A stretch of DNA of 18,837 bases from JBFLYE01 sp040756715 [NCBI: bacterium] (GTDB lineage Bacteria; UBA9089; UBA9088), in assembly GCA_040756715.1 (NCBI GenBank), contig JBFLYE010000207.1, forward strand, positions 12,726 to 31,562, written 5' to 3'. How positions within the stretch are numbered: position 1 is the stretch's first letter; the number at the start of each line of letters is the position of its first letter. Below, piece by piece: positions 7,260-13,664 of the stretch. The notes under the pieces were generated by a model. The model saw only the letters and a list, made by a program, of their open reading frames with translations, searched no databases and was not told the origin of the DNA. The position numbers were made by a program, and so were the translations under genes.

Positions 7260-8257
7260 TATTTTTGGTAATCTGGCTGATAGACAATAATCTCAGAGCC
7301 AGTAAAATCAAATTTAAAGGGAACATATAGATAGCCTTTTAATGCCTCCCTTACCTTATTTTGATTCTCTTCCTCTACATAGAAGCACATAAATCCACCG
7401 CCACCTGCTCCTAATAATTTACCCCCTATTGCACCATTTCTAAGAGCAACCTCATATATATTGTCAATCTCGCTGGTGGCAATTTTGTTTGATAGCCTTC
7501 TTTTTAATTGCCAGGTTTCATTTAAAAGCTTGCCAAAATCAGAAAAATCATTCCTGCCTGAGGTAAGGATTTTATAAGCCTCATCTACCAACTCCTTCAT
7601 TTTAAATAAGTTTTCCTTATTTTTTTGTGTATTTTTTATCTGCTCTCCTGCTATCTCTGAGGCATGTCTAGAAAGCCCTGTATAAAAAAGCATAAATTTA
7701 TTTTCAAAGCTTTTTAAATGCTTTTCTTTCATAATAATAGGATTCACAATAATCTCTCCATTTTGCAAAAACTCAATGGTATTTAACCCTCCACAGGCAG
7801 CCCATACCTGATCTTGAGAACCTACATTTTCTTTTATAAGCTTTTGCTCAATATAGATTGCCTGCTTAAAAAGCTCTTCTTTAGAAATAACCTTTCCATT
7901 AAGGGCATATAGGGTTTTTAAAAGCCCAACCGTAAAGGATGAGCTTGAGCCCATTCCAGAAAGGGCAGGAATATCTCCCTCATGATGAATCTCCACTCCC
8001 TCTGTAATTCCTAAATATTTTAATGTCTCCCTTACTGAAGGGTGTTGAATCTCATCTATACTATTTATCAACTCTATCTTTGAATATACTATTCTATGTT
8101 TATGGTAAAAAAATGGTGGAAGCTTTCTACCGGTAATATAGCAATATTTGTCAATCGCTGCCCCTAATACCTTTCCTCCATTTTCCAGATAAAAGGAGGG
8201 ATAATCTGTCCCCCCTCCAAAAAATGAAATCCTATGGGGTGTTTTTGAAATAACCAT
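7259..8257 (-). CDS. hddA: D-glycero-alpha-D-manno-heptose 7-phosphate kinase (GHMP kinase)
   Basis: A 332-residue GHMP-superfamily kinase. Motif 1 is TPHRISFFGGGTDYP at the N-terminus, motif 2 (ATP phosphate loop) is PALSGMGSSSSF near residue 100, and motif 3 is KLLGAGGGGFM near residue 285. The N-terminus and FGGGTD are typical of HddA rather than galactokinase or GlmM-type kinases. It phosphorylates D-glycero-D-manno-heptose 7-phosphate at C1, giving the 1,7-bisphosphate. The start lies 26 bases inside the end of hddC; the overlap is believable because the family motif begins within a few residues of this ATG. It sits directly between hddC and the GDP-sugar modifying genes. The sugar specificity is inferred from family resemblance plus gmhA and hddC next door. 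Confidence 0.88.
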   Translation of the reverse strand: MVISKTPHRISFFGGGTDYPSFYLENGGKVLGAAIDKYCYITGRKLPPFFYHKHRIVYSKIELINSIDEIQHPSVRETLKYLGITEGVEIHHEGDIPALSGMGSSSSFTVGLLKTLYALNGKVISKEELFKQAIYIEQKLIKENVGSQDQVWAACGGLNTIEFLQNGEIIVNPIIMKEKHLKSFENKFMLFYTGLSRHASEIAGEQIKNTQKNKENLFKMKELVDEAYKILTSGRNDFSDFGKLLNETWQLKRRLSNKIATSEIDNIYEVALRNGAIGGKLLGAGGGGFMCFYVEEENQNKVREALKGYLYVPFKFDFTGSEIIVYQPDYQK

Positions 8258-8945
8258 TTAGTTCTTGCCCTGCCTTTTTGTAATCTTCAGGAATTCCTAT
8301 ATCAATAAAATAATCATTGCTAATAAAGGCAAAGGGATTAATTTTGTCAATATTTTTCTCTAAAAAATTTTCAAAGGAAAAGGCTTTTTCGGGAGGAAAA
8401 AAGTCCATAACTGCCCTTTTCATAATGTATATTCCACCATTTATATAACCTTTCTCCTTAAAAGATTTCTCCTCAAAACCAATTATTTTATTCCCCTTTA
8501 ATATTATAGAACCATATCTTTCAAAATTATACATTAGCTTTATAGCGATTGTCAATAGAGAATGCTCGCTACAATGAAAATTTCTCAATTCCTCTAAATT
8601 AAGAGGAAAAAATGTATCGCCATTTAAGACAAAAATATCATCTTTCTCTGTTCTTTTTAAAGCCTCATTAATCGCCCCACCTGTTCCCAGGGCTTCTTCT
8701 TCTACAACATATTCTATTGCTAATCCTCTGTATTCTAAACCAAAATAGTCTATAATGGCTTGATGTTTATATCCTACTGAAAGCAAAACCCTATTTATAT
8801 TTTGAATTTTTAGATAATTCATTAAATAGGAAAGAAATGGCTTTCCATTTATATCTACCATAGGTTTTGGGATATCCTTTGTAATACTTTGAAGCCTTGT
8901 GCCTTTTCCGCCTGCTAATACTATTACTTCCCCTAAATTAGCCAC
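8232..8945 (-). CDS. hddC: D-glycero-D-manno-heptose 1-phosphate guanylyltransferase (nucleotidyltransferase)
   Basis: A 237-residue sugar-phosphate nucleotidyltransferase with the N-terminal signature VIVLAGGKGTRLQSITKDIP followed by KPM, the substrate loop GTGGAI, the metal aspartate in LNGDTFF, and FIDIGIPEDYKKA at the C-terminus. It lacks the extra C-terminal domain of bifunctional ManC or GlmU enzymes, fitting HddC. Expected reaction: heptose 1-phosphate plus GTP to GDP-D-glycero-alpha-D-manno-heptose. The GTG at 8945 is chosen: AAGGA (8951-8955) sits 5 bases upstream, it overlaps gmhA by 8 bases, and it puts the signature a few residues from the start. A TTG at 8984 would extend it by 13 residues inside gmhA. 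GTP rather than CTP or ATP specificity is inferred from the neighbours. Confidence 0.85.
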   Translation of the reverse strand: MANLGEVIVLAGGKGTRLQSITKDIPKPMVDINGKPFLSYLMNYLKIQNINRVLLSVGYKHQAIIDYFGLEYRGLAIEYVVEEEALGTGGAINEALKRTEKDDIFVLNGDTFFPLNLEELRNFHCSEHSLLTIAIKLMYNFERYGSIILKGNKIIGFEEKSFKEKGYINGGIYIMKRAVMDFFPPEKAFSFENFLEKNIDKINPFAFISNDYFIDIGIPEDYKKAGQELNGYFKNTP

Positions 8946-9501
8946 ATATTTCCTTCTCAATAATTTCGCAAATGATATGTTCAATTAAAAGGTGCATCTC
9001 CTGGATGCGTGGAGTGTTATTTGATGGGGTTTTAATTACAATATCAGAAAATTCTTCAATCCTTCCTTGCTTTTCACCGGTAAGGAGGATGGTTTTAATA
9101 TTAAGATTTTTTGCCCTTTTAAATGCTTGTAAAACATTTTCTGAATTTCCACTTGTAGATATGCCCAAAAGAACATCACCCTCTTTTCCCAAACCTTTTA
9201 CTTGCCGGCTAAAAACATCATTATAAGAATAATCATTAGAAATGGATGTTAAAACAGAGGTATCTGTGGTTAAGGCAATGGCAGAGATAGGATTTCTATC
9301 TTTATAAAATCTGCATAAGAATTCACCTGCGATATGTTGAGCATCTGCCGCACTTCCACCGTTTCCACAAAGCATTAGCTTATTTCCTTTTTTAATAGCA
9401 TTAGCAATTACATCAATTGTTTCTAAGATAGCCCTTAGGTAATTCTCATTGTTCAATCTATTTAAATTCTCTATTGTTTCCTTAATCCTCTCTTTTATCA
9501 T
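8938..9501 (-). CDS. gmhA: Phosphoheptose isomerase (sedoheptulose 7-phosphate isomerase)
   Basis: A 187-residue SIS-domain protein of normal GmhA length. CGNGGSAADAQHIAGEF (residues 45-61) and STSGNSENV (residues 116-123) form the phosphate-binding site. The zinc and catalytic residues of E. coli GmhA (His61, Glu65, Gln172, His180) correspond in spacing to His56, Glu60, Gln167 and His175. It converts sedoheptulose 7-phosphate to D-glycero-D-manno-heptose 7-phosphate in the cytoplasm and is the first gene of the heptose operon. A perfect TATAAT lies only 6 bases upstream of the ATG, so the transcript may be leaderless. No GmhB/HddB phosphatase is present in the window and would have to be encoded elsewhere. 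Confidence 0.92.
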   Translation of the reverse strand: MIKERIKETIENLNRLNNENYLRAILETIDVIANAIKKGNKLMLCGNGGSAADAQHIAGEFLCRFYKDRNPISAIALTTDTSVLTSISNDYSYNDVFSRQVKGLGKEGDVLLGISTSGNSENVLQAFKRAKNLNIKTILLTGEKQGRIEEFSDIVIKTPSNNTPRIQEMHLLIEHIICEIIEKEICG

Positions 9502-9504
9502 TTA

Positions 9505-9690
9505 TTTATTATAAAATATCCTCAATATATGTTGCAATGAAAAATTCTTATTGTGCTCTTGTCTTGTAATTTTGGCAATTTGACCATATGTAAAACCATC
9601 GTTTAAGAAGAAGTATTGCTTTTATACGATCTGGTATTTGCCTTTCTTTAAGTTCCTTATGTTTTTCTATTAGATTTTTCCCCCTTTTTC
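9505..9690 (-). pseudogene. Decayed helix-turn-helix / transposase-like remnant
   Basis: The minus-strand frame from about 9690 reads LIEKHKELKERQIPDRIKAI then LLL; a one-base shift then gives LNDGFTYGQIAKITRQEHN and a stop just before gmhA. RIKAILLLNDGFTYGQIAKI resembles the N-terminal helix-turn-helix of IS630-type transposases and related resolvase-like HTH proteins. Only about 60 residues remain, with a frame break and no catalytic domain, so it is a dead fragment. It fills most of the gap between corA and gmhA and may mark the insertion point of the sugar-nucleotide operon downstream of corA. I cannot see flanking inverted repeats. Confidence 0.45.
9508..9537 (-). promoter_or_regulatory. 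Candidate sigma-70-type promoter for the gmhA operon
   Basis: On the minus strand TTGCAA (9532-9537) and TATAAT (9508-9513) are separated by 18 bases. The -10 is perfect and the -35 matches four of six positions. Only six bases separate the -10 from the gmhA ATG, so transcription would start at or next to the start codon. AT-rich DNA yields such matches by chance, so this is tentative. Confidence 0.4.
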
Positions 9691-9737
9691 CTTTGTTGAC
9701 TTAGTATAGCCCTGTTCATATTACAGCTTAATATTCT

Positions 9738-10682
9738 TCATAGCAGGCGCTTTTTCCTAAAATAGATAAATACGGCCAGGGTAGAGGCTATGGCAATCCC
9801 AAAGACAAATGCTACTCCCTTTATCCCCCATTTAAACTCAGGAAGGGCTATATTCATTCCATAGTAGCTTGTAATCATTAAAAATGGCATAGCCAATGTA
9901 GCGATTACAGTAAGAACCTTTAGGACTTCAGAAAGATGGGATTCTAAGTTTGAAGAGCATACCTCAAGGATATGGGTTAGAATATCCCTATAGGTGTTAA
10001 GGGTTGTATTTACTTGGATAATATGGTCAGCTATATCCTTAAAATAGGGGATAGTTTCTTCCTTTATGATGGGAAATGGTTTTCTAATAATGGTGTTGAT
10101 CACTGACTGCTGGGGAAGGATTATTCTTCTAAGCGACAAAATCTTCTTTTTGATATCAAAGAGACGGCTTATCGCATTCCGGGAGGGATTAAGCATAGCC
10201 TCTTCCTCTGCCCTGTCAATTTCAGCATCAATCCTTTCAGTAATGAGAAGGAAGCTATCTACTATTTTATCAAGAATAGAATGGAGAAGGAAGCAGGAAT
10301 TATTCTTAAGAAGCTCTTCCTTCTTCTTTATTGTGCCTATAAGCTCAGATAAAGCAGGGATTGGCCTTTCGTGAACTGAGACTACATAGTTTTTTCCCAC
10401 AAATATGCTTATCCCTTCAATTTCAGAATTCACCAATGCATGGACAACGATAAAGAGATAATCCTCAAACTCATCAATCTTTGACTGATTTTGGGGGAAG
10501 ATACAATCCTCAATGGATAGCTCATGGAATTTAAAGACATCCTCTAATATATCAATATCTGTCTCATTTGGGTCTTCTATATCTATCCATAAAAGCTCAG
10601 CCTTGGAAAGATTAAGCCCTATCTCTTCCCTTTTTATATCAGAGGCTATTTTTTCATCTATATAAGCAAATGATTTCAGCAT
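9738..10682 (-). CDS. corA: CorA-family divalent metal (Mg2+) transporter
   Basis: A 314-residue protein with a long soluble N-terminal region and two C-terminal membrane helices, the CorA layout. The signature YGMN sits at the end of the first helix (VLTVIATLAMPFLMITSYYGMN, about residues 255-277). The second helix is GVAFVFGIAIASTLAVFIYF, and the protein ends in a basic tail (RKKRLL). The long charged helix EAMLNPSRNAISRLFDIKKK is the stalk. It would form a pentameric inner-membrane channel. No clear ribosome binding site precedes the ATG at 10682; a 19-codon ORF that starts at the serS stop ends four bases past this ATG, suggesting translational coupling. It shows no link to the sugar genes beyond strand and position. 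Confidence 0.92.
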   Translation of the reverse strand: MLKSFAYIDEKIASDIKREEIGLNLSKAELLWIDIEDPNETDIDILEDVFKFHELSIEDCIFPQNQSKIDEFEDYLFIVVHALVNSEIEGISIFVGKNYVVSVHERPIPALSELIGTIKKKEELLKNNSCFLLHSILDKIVDSFLLITERIDAEIDRAEEEAMLNPSRNAISRLFDIKKKILSLRRIILPQQSVINTIIRKPFPIIKEETIPYFKDIADHIIQVNTTLNTYRDILTHILEVCSSNLESHLSEVLKVLTVIATLAMPFLMITSYYGMNIALPEFKWGIKGVAFVFGIAIASTLAVFIYFRKKRLL

Positions 10683-10735
10683 AATGATAGAGCACCAGAG
10701 CAGCCTACTAGCATCCTTCTAGCACCAGTTTTCAT
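10676..10735 (-). CDS. Possible 19-residue coupling micro-ORF between serS and corA
   Basis: The ORF MKTGARRMLVGCSGALSLC starts with an ATG overlapping the serS stop (ATGA), has GGAG about 10 bases upstream, and stops at 10676-10678 overlapping the corA start (ATGCTGA). corA lacks its own ribosome binding site, so ribosomes finishing this ORF could reinitiate on corA. The middle overlaps an imperfect short repeat, so the peptide may be accidental and only the coupling meaningful. It resembles no family I can name with confidence. Confidence 0.35.
   Translation of the reverse strand: MKTGARRMLVGCSGALSLC
10690..10729. repeat. Imperfect roughly 10-bp tandem repeat between serS and corA
   Basis: On the minus strand GGTGCTAGAA, GGATGCTAGTA, GGCTGCTCT and GGTGCTC follow one another, a degenerate series with a period of about 10. 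The exact octamer AGCACCAG occurs twice on the plus strand, at 10691-10698 and 10721-10728. It occupies nearly the whole serS-corA gap. Confidence 0.5.
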
Positions 10736-12000
10736 ATCTTTTCTTCCCCGATGTATTTTCTTAAAACCTCTGGAATAATTACCCTTCCATCTTCGGTTTG
10801 ATAATTTTCCAAAACTGCCGCAAATGTTCTTCCTACCGCCAAACCTGAACCATTCAATGTATGAACATATCTAGCCTTTGACTCCCGACTTTCGACTCCC
10901 GACTCCCGACTTCTATACTTTATATTGCATCTTCTTGCCTGGAAATCGGTAAAATTAGAGCAAGAGGATATTTCTACATATTTTCCCATTCCAGGCATCC
11001 ATACCTCAATATCATATGTCTTTGAGGCTGAAAATCCAAGGTCTCCTGTGCATAAGCTAACAACCCTGTATGGCAATTCCAATCTTTCCAATACTTTACA
11101 AGCATCGGACAATAGAATTTCAAGCTCTGAATATGAATCCTCTGGTTTGCTTATTCTAACAAGCTCAATCTTATCAAACTGATGCTGCCTTATTAAGCCC
11201 CTTGTCTCCTTTCCATAGCTTCCCGCCTCTTTTCTAAAACAGGGTGTATAGGCGGTATAAAGCAGAGGAAGGTCATCTTCCTTCAAGATTTCATCAGAAT
11301 GGAGATTGGTAAGGGGAACCTCAGCAGTTGGGATAAGCCATAAATCGCAATTGGTGCATTTAAATAGATCATCAGAAAATTTTGGAAGCTGTCCTGTTCC
11401 TCTCATTGTTTTTGAAGAAACCAGGAATGGTGGCGAAATCTCGTTATAACCATTTTCTTTTGTATGAAGGTTTAGCATAAAGTTTATCAAAGCCCTTTCC
11501 AGTAAAGCTCCCTTTCCTATATAAAGGGAAAACTTTGAGCCAGATAATTTTGTTGCCCTTTTTGCATCCAATATTCCCAAAGCTTCTCCCATTTCCCAAT
11601 GTGGCTTTGGAGCAAAGGAGAATTCCCTTATTTTCCCCCATCTTCTTATCTCTTTGTTATCATCTGGGCCTTTTCCAATAGGAACCGAGGAATGGGGAAT
11701 GTTTGGAATAAAATATAAGAGCTTATCCAGCCCCTCTTCTATTTCTCTTATTTTTCCCTCAAGCCCTTTTATTTTAGAAGATAAAGCCTTTGTTTCTTCA
11801 ATCAGGTTTTTTTCTCCCCTGTTTATCCTCTTTTGAATTAGATTTCTCTTTTCTCTTGCCTTATCAATTTCTTGGATAAGCATCCTTCTCTCTTTTTCCT
11901 TTTCTTCAAAGGAAGAAAGGAAATCAAAGGAATACCCCCTCTTGTTTAATGCCTCCCTTACCGTCTCAATATTTTCCCTGATAAACTTTATATCTAGCAT
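10732..12000 (-). CDS. serS: Seryl-tRNA synthetase
   Basis: A 422-residue class II aminoacyl-tRNA synthetase of normal length. The N-terminal coiled-coil tRNA-binding arm (about residues 30-100, KEKERRMLIQEIDKAREKRN) is followed by the catalytic core: motif 2 context YTPCFRKEAGSYGKETRGLI, then EISSCSNFTDFQARR, and motif 3 LNGSGLAVGRTFAAVLENYQ. It charges tRNA-Ser in the cytoplasm. Between KYR and YVHTLNGSG it carries SRESGVESRES (residues 363-373), encoded by a heptanucleotide tandem array and several residues longer than this loop usually is. The ATG overlaps the stop of the upstream HEPN gene (ATGCTAG). A housekeeping gene placed behind a toxin-antitoxin-like pair is unusual. Confidence 0.96.
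   Translation of the reverse strand: MLDIKFIRENIETVREALNKRGYSFDFLSSFEEKEKERRMLIQEIDKAREKRNLIQKRINRGEKNLIEETKALSSKIKGLEGKIREIEEGLDKLLYFIPNIPHSSVPIGKGPDDNKEIRRWGKIREFSFAPKPHWEMGEALGILDAKRATKLSGSKFSLYIGKGALLERALINFMLNLHTKENGYNEISPPFLVSSKTMRGTGQLPKFSDDLFKCTNCDLWLIPTAEVPLTNLHSDEILKEDDLPLLYTAYTPCFRKEAGSYGKETRGLIRQHQFDKIELVRISKPEDSYSELEILLSDACKVLERLELPYRVVSLCTGDLGFSASKTYDIEVWMPGMGKYVEISSCSNFTDFQARRCNIKYRSRESGVESRESKARYVHTLNGSGLAVGRTFAAVLENYQTEDGRVIIPEVLRKYIGEEKI
10880..10914. repeat. Five-unit heptanucleotide array (GACTCCC) inside serS
   Basis: Five consecutive 7-base units on the plus strand: GACTCCC, GACTTTC, GACTCCC, GACTCCC, GACTTCT. Three are identical and two are variants. The array is read in frame on the minus strand as a peptide with a seven-residue period (SRESGVE then SRES). 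It lies in the loop just before the motif 3 region of SerS. Confidence 0.85.
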
Positions 12001-12383
12001 AGCTTAGTGAACACCCCTTTTGCCTCTTTGATAAACTCTTTAGCATAAGCAAGTTGGGTTTGGGCATCTTCTTTGGTTATCTTTACAAAATCTCCATAAT
12101 CAGCATCTTCGCGGATATCTTTGGCTTTTGCTAATAATTTGCCAATCTCTTTTGAAAAAAATCCTGGTTTAACAATATGCTGGTTAAATAGAGCAATTAC
12201 CCCTGAATGTTTGCTTGAATCAAGCTCTTTTAGGGCAAGAAGAGCCCTGGCTGCTGTAAACATTGCATAGTAAGTTCTGTTGACTGAGAGTCCATAGTGA
12301 TTTTTGGCTAGACTATCCTCTGCCTCTACCAATCTTTCTTTTGCTTTCTCAATTCTATATTTGGCTAAATTTATTCGGCTCAC
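11994..12383 (-). CDS. HEPN-domain protein (UPF0332-like) paired with an MNT nucleotidyltransferase
   Basis: A 129-residue, mostly helical protein. Diagnostic segments are AEDSLAKNHYGLSVNRTYYAMFTAARALL (about residues 21-50, an NRxYYAxF helix) and DIREDADYGDF near residue 90, typical of the UPF0332 branch of HEPN proteins. The canonical RNase motif Rx4-6H of toxic HEPN proteins is not seen after the NR pair, so ribonuclease activity is doubtful. It starts with GTG at 12383, overlapping the upstream MNT gene by four bases (GTGA), and ends overlapping serS. In MNT/HEPN modules the nucleotidyltransferase modifies or restrains the HEPN partner; whether this pair works as toxin-antitoxin is an inference from gene order. 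Confidence 0.78.
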   Translation of the reverse strand: MSRINLAKYRIEKAKERLVEAEDSLAKNHYGLSVNRTYYAMFTAARALLALKELDSSKHSGVIALFNQHIVKPGFFSKEIGKLLAKAKDIREDADYGDFVKITKEDAQTQLAYAKEFIKEAKGVFTKLC

Positions 12384-12709
12384 AAGACCACCCCTTCTTT
12401 TTCTACTTTCTCAAGAAAGAACGAACCCAATCCCTTATTCTTTTTATATTCAGATAGGCTGTAGACGACAGTGGCTAATGGACTATTGGTTTCAAACAAA
12501 TAATCTGCTGCTATATCACTTATTTCATCCCTTATGCCCTTTCTTTTCTTAACCAGGATAAATATATCTATATCTGATTCTTTAGTAAAATCACCCCTTG
12601 TTTTTGAACCAAAAAGCCTAATGGAAAGAATTTTATTCCCCAATCTTTCCCTTATCTCTTTTACGAAAGAGGTTACCACTCTCTTCTCTTTCTTATTTAA
12701 ATAGACCAT
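12380..12709 (-). CDS. MNT-type minimal nucleotidyltransferase (antitoxin-like)
   Basis: A 109-residue protein with the Pol-beta-fold signature GSKTRGDFTKESDIDIF (residues about 34-50), that is GSx2RG followed by the metal-binding DxD. It has no other domain, as expected for minimal nucleotidyltransferases. MNT partners of HEPN proteins have been shown in other systems to AMPylate the HEPN toxin. The gene begins 7 bases after the aroE stop and overlaps the HEPN gene, so it lies within an aroE-MNT-HEPN-serS operon. The ATG at 12709 has only a weak AAGG about 10 bases upstream. Confidence 0.8.
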   Translation of the reverse strand: MVYLNKKEKRVVTSFVKEIRERLGNKILSIRLFGSKTRGDFTKESDIDIFILVKKRKGIRDEISDIAADYLFETNSPLATVVYSLSEYKKNKGLGSFFLEKVEKEGVVL

Positions 12710-12716
12710 CTTTATA

Positions 12717-13568
12717 TTACCTTAATTTTTCCAAAACAGCCCTTCTCATTACATCAATTGGTGGATAAACCCCTGTCCATATTTCAAATGCTCTTGCCCC
12801 CTGATGGATAAGCATTTCAATGCCATTTATAATCTTTGCCCCCCTCTTTTCTCCTTCAATTAAAAGCCTTGTTTTTGGTGGATTATAGATAATGTCATAG
12901 ACAATTTGTTCTTTCTGAATAAGTGATAGCTCAATGGGAATAGGGTCATTTTCCTTCATTCCCAAAGGGCTTGCATTTATAATGAGGTCATAGGGTTCTA
13001 CTTTGCCATCAAAGCTCTTTACAAAGCAGTTAAAATTGTCCTTTAGTAAGCGATAAAGCCCGTCTTCCCTCTCTTTTGAAACATCAGAGATACAAAGCCG
13101 GGCTATACCCTCATATGCCAATGATACACCAATTGCCCTGCCTGCCCCACCACATCCTATAAGCAAGGCATTTTTTCCCTTTAAACTAAAATCCTTAATT
13201 GATGCAATAAACCCCTCTCCATCTGTATTATAGCCAAAGATTCCATTTTCCCGCATTCCGCATTCCGCATTTCGCATTCCGAATTTAATAGTATTTACCG
13301 CACCAATCATTTTTGCCTTTTCATCTATCCCTGTAAGATGGCTCATTGCTTCAATCTTATGAGGAATTGTTACATTAACGCCAACAATACCCAAGGCAGA
13401 AAGACCATATATTGCCTCCTTAAGCCTTTCTGGTTCTACATTAAAGGGAAGATATACCCAATTCATATTAAGCTGTGAAAAGCAAGCATTGTGCATTATG
13501 GGAGAAAATGTATGTTTAACAGGCCATCCCATAACCCCAACAATCTTTGTTTTCCCTGTAATTTGCAT
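12717..13568 (-). CDS. aroE: Shikimate dehydrogenase (NADP+)
   Basis: A 283-residue protein. The N-terminal substrate domain has GWPVKHTFSPIMHN and the catalytic lysine in GVNVTIPHK; the catalytic aspartate is in GYNTDGEGF. The nucleotide domain has the Rossmann loop LIGCGGAGRAI and later INASPLGM; the C-terminal helix has GIEMLIHQGARAFEIWTG. It reduces 3-dehydroshikimate to shikimate in aromatic amino-acid synthesis. I prefer the ATG at 13568, which gives the usual N-terminus; an ATG at 13607 would add 13 hydrophobic residues. Between NTIKF and GIFGYNTDG lies an extra MRNAECGMREN-type segment (about residues 95-106), absent from typical AroE and encoded by a heptanucleotide array. The gene is divergent from flgD. 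Confidence 0.94.
   Translation of the reverse strand: MQITGKTKIVGVMGWPVKHTFSPIMHNACFSQLNMNWVYLPFNVEPERLKEAIYGLSALGIVGVNVTIPHKIEAMSHLTGIDEKAKMIGAVNTIKFGMRNAECGMRENGIFGYNTDGEGFIASIKDFSLKGKNALLIGCGGAGRAIGVSLAYEGIARLCISDVSKEREDGLYRLLKDNFNCFVKSFDGKVEPYDLIINASPLGMKENDPIPIELSLIQKEQIVYDIIYNPPKTRLLIEGEKRGAKIINGIEMLIHQGARAFEIWTGVYPPIDVMRRAVLEKLR
13252..13286. repeat. Five-unit heptanucleotide array (CGCATTC) inside aroE
   Basis: Five consecutive 7-base units on the plus strand: CGCATTC, CGCATTC, CGCATTT, CGCATTC, CGAATTT. Read in frame on the minus strand they give a seven-residue-period peptide (GMRNAEC then GMRE). The array sits in the loop immediately before the catalytic GYNTDG segment of AroE. 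Confidence 0.85.
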
Positions 13569-13617
13569 AAGAAAATTATCCCATAAAATCAAGATAATTT
13601 CAAGCATAAAAAAATCC

Positions 13618-13645
13618 TAAAGTTTTTTTAAAAAAATGCCGATAT
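13618..13645 (+). promoter_or_regulatory. Sigma-28 (FliA)-type promoter upstream of flgD
   Basis: TAAAGTTT at 13618-13625 is a perfect sigma-28 -35 element, and GCCGATAT at 13638-13645 matches seven of eight bases of the -10 consensus GCCGATAA. The TAAA-to-GCCG spacer is 16 bases against the usual 15. It lies in the 96-base gap between divergent aroE and flgD, pointing at the flagellar genes. The spacer is the palindrome TTTTTTTAAAAAAA. Transcription would begin about 12-15 bases before the flgD ATG. Confidence 0.7.
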
Positions 13646-13664
13646 AAATATAAAGTAAAGTAAT

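Noticed and set aside
9718-9734. Inverted repeat ATATTA-CAGCT-TAATAT after the corA stop as a terminator
   Set aside because: Only a six-base AT stem, with no T-run following it in the direction of transcription.
10880-10914. Heptanucleotide arrays considered as CRISPR or as assembly artefacts
   Set aside because: Units are 7 bases with no spacers, so not CRISPR. Both coding arrays keep the reading frame and sit in tolerant loops, which is unlikely for random assembly error, though raw reads would settle it.
13623-13636. TTTTTTTAAAAAAA as a terminator between aroE and flgD
   Set aside because: It lies upstream of both divergent genes and exactly between the two sigma-28 promoter elements; it cannot terminate either gene.
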